Positions 1-5,240 of a stretch of DNA of 5,240 bases are shown in pieces (the stretch's first letter is position 1; each line of letters opens with the position of its first letter). The DNA lies in the NCBI GenBank assembly GCA_002316215.1, contig DCDB01000052.1, positions 1 through 5,240 of the forward strand, written 5' to 3'. A program made the translations under genes and the position numbers. Source of the DNA: Lachnospiraceae bacterium UBA1066 (GTDB lineage: Bacteria; Bacillota; Clostridia; Lachnospirales; Lachnospiraceae). The notes under the pieces were generated by a model that saw only the letters and a list, made by a program, of their open reading frames with translations, ran no database searches and was not told the DNA's origin.

Positions 1-273
1 CAGCAGCGGGTGGCGATCGCCCGGGCAATCGCCAAAAATCCGAAGCTTCTTCTTTGCGATGAGCCCACAGGCGCTCTCGATTACGCCACAGGCAAGTCGA
101 TTCTTAAGCTTCTTCAGGATACCTGCCGGGATCAGGGCAAGACGGTGATTGTAATTACGCACAATACGGCAATTACACCGATGGCCGACCGCGTCATACA
201 TATAAAAAACGGAAAAGCAGCATTAATTGAAACCAACAGCAAGCCTTCTTCCGTGGACACAATCGAGTGGTGA
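1..273 (+). CDS. ABC transporter ATP-binding protein, MacB/LolD type, 3' end (partial)
   Basis: This is the C-terminal 90 residues of a cytoplasmic ABC ATPase; the 5' part lies outside the window, so the Walker A motif and most of the signature motif cannot be seen. The reading frame is open from base 1. The first residues, QQRVAIARAIAKNP, are the helix that directly follows the LSGGQ signature. Walker B with its catalytic glutamate follows as LLLCDEPTG (about residues 16-24 of the fragment), then the D-loop ALD (25-27) and the H-loop histidine in VIVITHN (H54). The spacing and sequence match the MacB/LolD/FtsE-like group that pairs with FtsX-type permeases. The protein ends in a short tail, SVDTIEW, and a TGA stop. 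The permease begins 38 bases downstream with no terminator between, so the two genes are very likely co-transcribed and their products work as one transporter. The substrate cannot be told from this fragment. The family call is firm; the fragment is cut by the window edge, and nothing suggests a pseudogene. Confidence 0.93.
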   Translation, partial: QQRVAIARAIAKNPKLLLCDEPTGALDYATGKSILKLLQDTCRDQGKTVIVITHNTAITPMADRVIHIKNGKAALIETNSKPSSVDTIEW

Positions 274-303
274 CTTATTAACGGAAAAACCAGAAGAACC
301 CAT

Positions 304-308
304 GGGAG
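304..308 (+). promoter_or_regulatory. Ribosome binding site of the permease gene, two tandem ATG codons
   Basis: GGGAG lies just before two adjacent ATG codons at 312 and 315. It is 3 bases from the first and 6 from the second, so the second ATG has the better spacing and may be the real start. The two choices differ by one methionine. An in-frame stop (TAA at 279-281) rules out a start further upstream that would overlap the ATPase gene. Confidence 0.6.
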
Positions 309-311
309 AAA

Positions 312-3300
312 ATGATGCTCAGGAGAGAGTTCCTTCGATCGGTGGCGGAAACCAGGACGAGATTTATTTCGATCCTGCTGATTGTCATGCTCGGAGTGGC
401 TTTTTTCTCGGGCGTGCGGGCTTCAGGCCCGGATATGAAGCTTTCTGCGGATGCGTATTATGATGCGCAGAACCTGCAGGATATCCGTATCCTCTCTACC
501 CTTGGGCTTACGGAGGATGACATTTCAGCTATACGGGCTGTTAAAGGCGTAAAAGAGGTCGAGCCGGGCTATAGCTGCGACGTTTTCGCGGAGTCCGAAG
601 AATCACAGCTGATTCTGCGCTTTATGTCGCTTCCGAAAAGTATAAGCTGCGTGACTGTGGAATCCGGGAGGCTTCCGCAGACGGACGGAGAATGCGCCGT
701 TGACACGAACTTTGCTAAAAAATCAGGCTGGGAGATCGGTGATTCCTTCAAAATCACAGCTCCGAAGGATAAAGAACTTTCTGATGAACTCAGCACGGAT
801 ACTTATACGATCGTAGGAACCTGCAGCACCCCTCTTTTTCTCAGCCTGGAACGGGGAAGCAGTACGATAGGATCAGGCAATCTCAATTCTTATGTTTATG
901 TTCCGTCTTCTTCATTTACCATGGATGTCTATACACAGGCGACGATCACGGCGGAAGGCGCGCAGGAACTTTTATGCTATTCGGATGCTTATGACGATTT
1001 GATTTCCGATGAAGAAGACGAGATAGGAAAGATAGACGATTCCCGCTGCAATATCCGTTTTGCAGAGGTTAAGGCGGACGGGCAGGCGAAAATCGATGAT
1101 GCCAGAAAGCAGATTGAGGATGCCAAAGCCGAGCTTTCAGATGCAAAAAAGAAGCTGGAAGACGCCAAGCAGAAAATTTCTGATGCCAAAACGGAAATTG
1201 CCGATAAGGAAAAGGAACTGGCAGACGGAGAACAGAAGATTGAGGACAGCCAGAAGGAACTTGATGACGGCAGGAAAAAGCTCGAGGACGGCTATGAAAG
1301 TTACAATTCAGCTGTTACGGAACTTAATTCAAAAATCGATACCTTAAATGATGGAAATGCGGCGCTTCAGGATGCCGTCAACCAGTATAATGACGGAGAA
1401 ATGCAATATGCCGCAGGACTGTCGGAGTATCAGGCGGGGCTTGATGCTTTTAACAGCCAGAACGGCGATGCAAATATCACGGCTCTTGAGGCAGGTCTTA
1501 CAGATGCAGATTCCGGGCTTGCGCAGGTGCAGGACGGTCTTGCTTCGGCAAAGACCGCTTATGAGGCAGCCAAAGCAGCGGGCGCAGATGCAGAAGTCCT
1601 TAAAGGGGCGGAAGCAAAGATTACGGAGCTGACTGCCAAAGAAGAAACTCTTAAAGCGCAAATATCCACAATGGAGACACAGCTTGCGGCTCTTAAAGAA
1701 GCAAAGTCAAAGCTCGAAAGCGCAAAAGCGACTTTAGATGAGACAAGGGCTTCTCTTGATGCGGCATCTGCTGAAATTGACGAAAAGAAAGCAGAAATAA
1801 GCGATGCCCAGGCTCAGATCGAAGCCGCTAAGGAACAGCTTAAGGAAAGCCTTGATACTTTGGATGCAAATAAAGAAAAGCTGGAGAGCGGACAGGCGGA
1901 GCTTGATGAAGCAAAGCAAAAAGCCGAAGACGGAAGAAAGCAGCTTGATGACGCGGAAGAGGAACTTGCCGGCCATGAAAAAGAATTAGAGGATGCGCAG
2001 GCGGAATACGATTCTAAAGCAGCGGATGCGGAAGACAAGATTGCCGAAAATGAATCCAAGGTCGATGACGCCCAGAAAGATCTGGACGATCTTGAGAAGC
2101 CGACGTGGTATGTCCTGAACCGGAAGACACTGACCTCCTACGTGGAATACGGCCAGAATACGGACAGAATTGTAGCAATCGGCAATGTCTTTCCGGTTAT
2201 TTTTTTCCTTGTTGCGGCACTGATCTGCCTTACAACAATGACGCGGATGGTGGAAGAAAACCGCACACAGATCGGGACACTTAAGGCGCTTGGCTATAAG
2301 GGCCGTACCATTGCGGCGAAATACATTTTCTATGCGCTTTTGGCAACTGTCATAGGAAGCATAGCCGGCTTTATCGCCGGTGAAAATATCCTGCCTTACT
2401 TTATTATTACAGCATATAAGATCCTTTACGATAACCTTCCGGAAATCCTGACGCCTCTCCATATGTCGCTCTCCCTGTCGGCTACGGCCGCAGCCATCGG
2501 GACTACGACCATTGCCGCGGCAGTGGCATGCTTAAGTGAAGCAAGAGCTGTACCGGCGGACCTGATGCGTCCGGCTGCGCCGCCTTCGGGGAAGAGAATC
2601 TTTCTTGAGAAGATGGGCTTTCTGTGGAAGAGACTGAATTTTTCAAATAAAGCTACCTTCCGCAACCTTTTCCGCTATAAAAAAAGGTTTTTCATGACGG
2701 TACTCGGAATCGGCGGATGCATGGGGATACTTCTGACAGGGTTCGGATTGAAGGATTCCATTATGGCAATCGGTACAATCCAGTTCGGAAAGATCGATTT
2801 CCATGACGCCGACGTCATGTATGACGATGGTATTGACGATGAGGCAAAAAAAGCAATCTTTGACAATGTAAGAAGTGATACGGACACTGAAAAGTCGGTT
2901 CAGGCCATGACTGTATCGATGGATGTCCAGGCGGAAGATTCCGATACAAAAAGGTCGGCCTATATTTTAAGCCCTTCCGATACGGAAGGATTTTCAGAAT
3001 TTGTATCTATGCATTCGAGGCTTAAAAATGAACAATATAGTCTATCGGATGACGGAGTTGTCCTGACAGAAAAGATTGCCAGCCTCATGAATGTCAAGGC
3101 AGGGGATTCATTCTACATCTATAAATCCGATACGGAAAAGTATGAGGTAAAGGTCAGCGCTGTCATGGAAAATTATTTTTTCCATTATGTTTATATGAGC
3201 CCTGTCTACTATCAGAAAGTATTCGGAGAGGGTCCGGAATATAATGAAGTCATGGTAAAATTAAAGGACGTTTCCACGGAAGCGGAGGACTCGTTCCGGT

Positions 3301-3785
3301 CGCGGATGACTCAAAGCGGCGATGTGTCCGGTGTCAATTTTACAACTTCAATGGCCGAACGTATTGCGAATATGCTTCACAGCATGGATGCCATTATTTA
3401 TGTGATTGTTATTGCAGCCGGGGCGCTTGCTTTTATTGTCCTCTATAATCTCAATAATATCAATGTTGAAGAAAGGAAACGGGAGCTTGCGACACTGAAG
3501 GTTTTAGGATTTTTTAATGGCGAGATATCGCAGTATGTACTCCGGGAAAATATCTGGCTGACGCTGATCGGCTGTCTTGCCGGAATTCTGATCGGAATCC
3601 CGCTCCATTATTTTGTTATAAAGACGGCGGAAATCGAGATCATGATGTTTGGAAGAAATATCGAGCCGGCAAGCTTTCTCATCAGCATAGGGCTCACTTT
3701 CATTTTCTCGACCATTGTCAACGTCGTTATGCATTTCAGCCTTAAGAAGATTGATATGGTGGAATCGCTCAAATCTATTGAATAA
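312..3785 (+). CDS. FtsX-family ABC transporter permease with a very long extracellular coiled coil
   Basis: This 1157-residue membrane protein is the partner of the upstream ATPase. Visible order: cytoplasmic N-terminus; TM1 about 18-36; a MacB-like outer domain about 40-245 containing ERGSSTIGSG (180-189); heptad coiled coil about 250-595; TM2 about 625-645; TM3 about 670-690; TM4 about 718-742; a cytoplasmic linker; TM5 about 793-813; a second outer domain about 816-1022; TM6 about 1027-1046; TM7 about 1080-1102; TM8 about 1120-1142. Each half carries the FtsX-type cytoplasmic hallmark after its second helix: EENRTQIGTLKALGY (648-662) and EERKRELATLKVLGF (1053-1067). The first half closes with ARAVPADLMRP (744-754), also typical of the family. 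The two FtsX modules therefore sit in one chain and could work with a dimer of the ATPase. Known relatives (MacB, LolCDE, FtsEX) use ATP hydrolysis to move outer domains rather than to pass substrate through a channel. A role in envelope work, peptide export or wall-hydrolase control is inference. The reading frame is intact. No specific gene name is justified. Confidence 0.9.
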   Translation: MMLRREFLRSVAETRTRFISILLIVMLGVAFFSGVRASGPDMKLSADAYYDAQNLQDIRILSTLGLTEDDISAIRAVKGVKEVEPGYSCDVFAESEESQLILRFMSLPKSISCVTVESGRLPQTDGECAVDTNFAKKSGWEIGDSFKITAPKDKELSDELSTDTYTIVGTCSTPLFLSLERGSSTIGSGNLNSYVYVPSSSFTMDVYTQATITAEGAQELLCYSDAYDDLISDEEDEIGKIDDSRCNIRFAEVKADGQAKIDDARKQIEDAKAELSDAKKKLEDAKQKISDAKTEIADKEKELADGEQKIEDSQKELDDGRKKLEDGYESYNSAVTELNSKIDTLNDGNAALQDAVNQYNDGEMQYAAGLSEYQAGLDAFNSQNGDANITALEAGLTDADSGLAQVQDGLASAKTAYEAAKAAGADAEVLKGAEAKITELTAKEETLKAQISTMETQLAALKEAKSKLESAKATLDETRASLDAASAEIDEKKAEISDAQAQIEAAKEQLKESLDTLDANKEKLESGQAELDEAKQKAEDGRKQLDDAEEELAGHEKELEDAQAEYDSKAADAEDKIAENESKVDDAQKDLDDLEKPTWYVLNRKTLTSYVEYGQNTDRIVAIGNVFPVIFFLVAALICLTTMTRMVEENRTQIGTLKALGYKGRTIAAKYIFYALLATVIGSIAGFIAGENILPYFIITAYKILYDNLPEILTPLHMSLSLSATAAAIGTTTIAAAVACLSEARAVPADLMRPAAPPSGKRIFLEKMGFLWKRLNFSNKATFRNLFRYKKRFFMTVLGIGGCMGILLTGFGLKDSIMAIGTIQFGKIDFHDADVMYDDGIDDEAKKAIFDNVRSDTDTEKSVQAMTVSMDVQAEDSDTKRSAYILSPSDTEGFSEFVSMHSRLKNEQYSLSDDGVVLTEKIASLMNVKAGDSFYIYKSDTEKYEVKVSAVMENYFFHYVYMSPVYYQKVFGEGPEYNEVMVKLKDVSTEAEDSFRSRMTQSGDVSGVNFTTSMAERIANMLHSMDAIIYVIVIAAGALAFIVLYNLNNINVEERKRELATLKVLGFFNGEISQYVLRENIWLTLIGCLAGILIGIPLHYFVIKTAEIEIMMFGRNIEPASFLISIGLTFIFSTIVNVVMHFSLKKIDMVESLKSIE
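1083..1460 (+). repeat. Coding repeat: 18 unbroken heptads (21-nt period), ascending arm of the coiled coil
   Basis: Residues 258-383 of the permease can be read as 18 consecutive seven-residue units with no insertion or deletion. Examples are RKQIEDA, KAELSDA, KKKLEDA, KQKISDA, EKELADG, EQKIEDS, QKELDDG and RKKLEDG. Position 4 is nearly always L, I, Y or F and position 7 is mostly A or G, while the other positions are K, E, D or Q. This gives the DNA a 21-base period in which GAT/GAC followed by GCC, GCA or GGC/GGA recurs. From about residue 350 the units become less charged and richer in Y and G (VNQYNDG, EMQYAAG, LSEYQAG). The unit sequences vary at the codon level, so this is a diverged protein repeat and not a recent tandem DNA duplication. 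Confidence 0.85.
1770..2084 (+). repeat. Coding repeat: 15 heptads (21-nt period), descending arm of the coiled coil
   Basis: Residues 487-591 of the permease again fall into consecutive seven-residue units: AEIDEKK, AEISDAQ, AQIEAAK, EQLKESL, DTLDANK, EKLESGQ, AELDEAK, QKAEDGR, KQLDDAE, EELAGHE, KELEDAQ and so on, ending just before the KPTWYVLNR segment that leads back to TM2. The hydrophobic residue is at position 3 and, less regularly, A, G or K sits near positions 6-7, fading in the last four units. Between this arm and the first one (residues 384-486) lies a Gly- and Ala-rich stretch with candidate turns at 381-388 and 422-428, so the whole looks like a hairpin. Confidence 0.8.
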
Positions 3786-3806
3786 TCTGCTGAATTTTGA
3801 TATAAT
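3778..3806 (+). promoter_or_regulatory. SigA-type promoter with extended -10, upstream of mgsA
   Basis: A -35 box TTGAAT (3778-3783, 4 of 6 matches to TTGACA) is followed, after a 17-base spacer, by a perfect -10 box TATAAT (3801-3806). A TG at 3798-3799 gives the extended form TGNTATAAT. The -35 box overlaps the last codon and stop codon of the permease. Transcription would be expected to start near 3813, leaving a leader of about 23 bases. This separates the mgsA-rsmD-coaD unit from the transporter genes, although read-through from upstream is possible because no terminator is visible. The element was found by eye and is untested, but it is close to ideal in sequence and spacing. Confidence 0.75.
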
Positions 3807-3823
3807 TTCACCAAAATAATTAA

Positions 3824-3832
3824 AAGGGGAAG
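3824..3832 (+). promoter_or_regulatory. Strong ribosome binding site of mgsA
   Basis: AAGGGGAAG lies immediately before the ATG at 3836, with 5 bases between the GGGGA core and the start codon. It fixes the mgsA start and suggests efficient translation. Confidence 0.75.
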
Positions 3833-3835
3833 TTT

Positions 3836-4246
3836 ATGAATGTCGGAATCATTGCCCATAACAGTAAAAAGACTCTAATAGAAGATTTCTGCATAGCATA
3901 TAAGGGAATATTGTCCAAACATGATATCTATGCTACCGGAACAACCGGACGCCGTATCGAAGAAGTAACAAGCCTTCATGTGCACAAATTCCTTCCGGGT
4001 TCCATCGGAGGGGACAAGCAGTTCACGGAAATGATTGAACGCGGAGCTATGGACATGGTGATTTTCTTTTACAATCCTTCGATGATCGATCCTAAGGATC
4101 CGGATGTCGGAACGATTGTTACTGCATGCGACCAGAACACAATCCCGATTGCGACGAACATTGCGACGGCTGAACTGCTCATCTTAGGGCTCGGCAGGGG
4201 AGATCTGGACTGGCGCGACAGCATGAAAAGCAGTGATGAATTATGA
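3836..4246 (+). CDS. mgsA: Methylglyoxal synthase homologue, divergent active site
   Basis: This 136-residue cytoplasmic protein has the methylglyoxal synthase fold. The family converts dihydroxyacetone phosphate to methylglyoxal and phosphate, a bypass of lower glycolysis that relieves sugar-phosphate stress. Recognisable parts are IIAHNSKK (5-12), the phosphate-binding loop YATGTTG (32-38), GSIGGDKQ (55-62), VIFFYNP (75-81), DPDV (88-91) and IPIATNIATAELLI (103-116). The ending GLGRGDLDWR is typical of short Firmicutes versions; the E. coli enzyme has 152 residues. Aligned by eye to E. coli MgsA, the main catalytic aspartates D71 and D101 are kept (D60 and D90), as are H19 (H8), K23 (K12) and the TGTTG loop. 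However, D20, D91 and H98 are replaced by N9, N80 and K87, and the PLN segment after D91 is altered. The fold is certain; full enzymatic activity is less so. The gene follows its own promoter and overlaps rsmD by 4 bases (ATGA), which suggests translational coupling. Confidence 0.88.
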   Translation: MNVGIIAHNSKKTLIEDFCIAYKGILSKHDIYATGTTGRRIEEVTSLHVHKFLPGSIGGDKQFTEMIERGAMDMVIFFYNPSMIDPKDPDVGTIVTACDQNTIPIATNIATAELLILGLGRGDLDWRDSMKSSDEL

Positions 4247-4806
4247 GGGTCATTGCCGGAAGTGCGCGTTCCATGCCGCTTCGGACAGTTAAAGGCCTTG
4301 AGGTGAGGCCTACGACGGACCGGACGAAGGAAACGCTTTTTAATATCCTTATGCCGAGGATTCCGGGCTGCCGTTTTCTGGATCTTTATTCCGGAAGCGG
4401 TTCAATTGGAATCGAAGCTTTAAGCCGGGGTGCTGAAACAGCCGTGTTTGTAGAAAATGCAAGGGCGGCCCAGAACCTGATCCTTGAGAACCTGGAATTT
4501 ACCAGATTAAAAGACCGTGCCATACTTATAAAAGGGGATGCAGCTTCTGCCTTAAGGAAACTTGAAGGCGAGAAGACTTTTGACGTTATCTTCATGGATC
4601 CTCCGTTTGATCACGGCCTTGAAAAAGAAACACTGGCCTATTTAAGAAACAGCACGCTTCCGGCGGCGGATGGCATCATCGTCGTCGAGGCTTCTCCGAA
4701 GACGGATTTTTCCTACCTTGATGAATTCGGTTACATAAAGATCAAGGAACGGGTATATGCAAAGAGCCAGCATGTTTTCCTTGTAAAAAAACAGGCGGAA
4801 GGATAA
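4243..4806 (+). CDS. rsmD: 16S rRNA (guanine(966)-N2)-methyltransferase RsmD
   Basis: This 187-residue class I SAM-dependent methyltransferase is expected to methylate N2 of G966 (E. coli numbering) of 16S rRNA during 30S assembly. It shows the family's full set of motifs: RVIAGSARSMPL at the N-terminus (2-13), the substrate-side motif RPTTDRTKETLFN (22-34), the SAM-binding motif I DLYSGSGSIGIEALSRGA (47-64), an acidic residue E71 at the end of strand 2 placed to bind the SAM ribose, GDA (98-100), and the catalytic MDPPF (118-122), equivalent to the NPPY/DPPF motif of amino-group methyltransferases. Its length is normal for the family. The ATG overlaps the mgsA stop codon as ATGA, and no strong Shine-Dalgarno sequence lies before it, so translation probably depends on ribosomes finishing mgsA. 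The stop codon lies 2 bases before coaD. The rsmD-coaD pair is a common arrangement in Firmicutes and supports both calls. The reading frame is intact. Confidence 0.95.
   Translation: MRVIAGSARSMPLRTVKGLEVRPTTDRTKETLFNILMPRIPGCRFLDLYSGSGSIGIEALSRGAETAVFVENARAAQNLILENLEFTRLKDRAILIKGDAASALRKLEGEKTFDVIFMDPPFDHGLEKETLAYLRNSTLPAADGIIVVEASPKTDFSYLDEFGYIKIKERVYAKSQHVFLVKKQAEG
4797..4803 (+). promoter_or_regulatory. Ribosome binding site of coaD inside the end of rsmD
   Basis: GGAAGGA, in the last codons of rsmD, stands 5 bases before the ATG at 4809. It decides the coaD start and gives coaD its own strong ribosome entry despite the 2-base gap between the genes. Confidence 0.75.
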
Positions 4807-4808
4807 TT

Positions 4809-5240
4809 ATGGAAAGAGCGGTATATCCCGGAACCTTTGATCCGGTTACAAACGGGCACATGGACATCATCAAAAGAGCCTGCAAGCAGTTTGATGAGGT
4901 CATCGTAGGCGTTTTGTGCAATTCCCAAAAAAGTCCGTTGTTTTCTACAGAAGAACGTGTTAATATACTAAAAGAAGTGACAAAAGATATACCGAATGTA
5001 GAAGTCCGTTCATTTAACGGTTTATCCGTTAACTTCGTTAAGGAATGCCATGCCGATGTCATCATCAGGGGACTGCGGGCCATCACGGATTTTGAGTATG
5101 AGCTGCAGATGGCTCAGACAAACAGAATCCTTGCTCCTGAGGTAGATACAATGTTTTTAATTACCGGTCTGGAATATGCTTACCTGAGCTCTACAACTGT
5201 TAAGGAAGTAGCTGCTTTCGGTGAAGATGTCAGCCGGTTC
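4809..5240 (+). CDS. coaD: Phosphopantetheine adenylyltransferase CoaD (partial, 3' end beyond window)
   Basis: The frame is open from the ATG to the end of the window and gives 144 residues; the family is usually about 160, so roughly 15-20 residues are missing at the C-terminus. CoaD transfers AMP from ATP to 4'-phosphopantetheine, the penultimate step of coenzyme A synthesis in the cytoplasm, and works as a hexamer. Visible motifs are the nucleotidyltransferase signature YPGTFDPVTNGH (6-17), whose T/HxGH-type TNGH element (14-17) binds ATP phosphates, KSPLFSTEER (41-50) with the conserved lysine, IRGLRAITDFEYE (86-98) with both conserved arginines, and LSSTTVKEVA (126-135), which matches the usual ISSTxVKE element. 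All key residues expected in this part are present. It lies 2 bases after rsmD and belongs to the same transcription unit. Confidence 0.95.
   Translation, partial: MERAVYPGTFDPVTNGHMDIIKRACKQFDEVIVGVLCNSQKSPLFSTEERVNILKEVTKDIPNVEVRSFNGLSVNFVKECHADVIIRGLRAITDFEYELQMAQTNRILAPEVDTMFLITGLEYAYLSSTTVKEVAAFGEDVSRF

Noticed and set aside
227..463. A 78-residue plus-strand frame bridging the end of the ATPase gene and the start of the permease
   Set aside because: It overlaps both well-supported genes in another frame, has no recognisable domain, and its translation looks like a shadow.
989..2059. Several Ser/Ala-rich minus-strand frames and Arg/Lys-rich plus-strand frames in the coiled-coil region
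   Set aside because: They are shifted or reverse readings of the 21-base heptad repeat, which makes long low-complexity frames on its own. None has a convincing ribosome site or context.
1083..2084. SMC or YhgE/Pip-like protein as the identity of the coiled-coil gene
   Set aside because: The heptads resemble those proteins, but the gene has no SMC ATPase motifs and has two FtsX-type membrane modules beside an ABC ATPase, so a permease is the better call.
1986..2462. A 158-residue open frame on the minus strand
   Set aside because: It lies wholly opposite the permease, covering the end of the coiled coil and TM2-TM3. Its translation has no recognisable motif and it is explained by the codon pattern of the real gene.
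3786..3835. Possible terminator between the permease and mgsA
   Set aside because: No inverted repeat followed by a T-run is visible; the gap is taken up by the promoter and the ribosome binding site.
4293..4311. Two AGGCCT copies 7 bases apart that could pair as a small hairpin
   Set aside because: It lies inside rsmD, overlapping codons before the conserved RPTTDR motif, has only a 6-bp stem and no U-tract, and looks like chance.

Overview
The window looks like part of a low-to-mid-GC Firmicutes chromosome, most probably a Clostridia member close to Lachnospiraceae. I infer this from the strong GGGGA/GGAAGGA-type ribosome binding sites, a near-consensus SigA-type promoter, the protein style, and the mgsA-rsmD-coaD gene order. 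No database search was possible, so the taxonomy is a judgement. All genes are on the + strand and almost every base is coding.

Layout: (1) positions 1-273 hold the 3' end of an ABC-transporter ATPase of the MacB/LolD type, cut by the window edge. (2) Positions 312-3785 hold one very large FtsX-type permease of 1157 residues. It has eight predicted membrane segments, and its first extracellular loop carries about 340 residues of almost unbroken heptad coiled coil. Together with the ATPase it forms a two-gene exporter or 'mechanotransmission' ABC system. (3) Positions 3786-3835 are a short gap with a clear extended -10 promoter whose -35 box overlaps the permease stop codon. (4) Positions 3836-5240 hold three tightly packed genes: a divergent methylglyoxal synthase homologue (mgsA), the 16S rRNA guanine-N2 methyltransferase rsmD (4-nt ATGA overlap), and phosphopantetheine adenylyltransferase coaD (2-nt gap). 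coaD runs off the right end.

Function: the ATPase hydrolyses ATP in the cytoplasm and drives movement of the permease's outer domains. The coiled coil is the likely effector part, reaching into or through the cell wall. The mgsA-rsmD-coaD unit appears to be a separate transcription unit joining a glycolytic bypass enzyme (or a relative of it) to housekeeping ribosome and coenzyme A genes. I see no RNA gene, mobile element, CRISPR array or intrinsic terminator. The points most worth a second look are the long symmetric heptad hairpin in the permease and the substituted active-site residues in the MgsA homologue. Nothing here is clearly a wholly new system.
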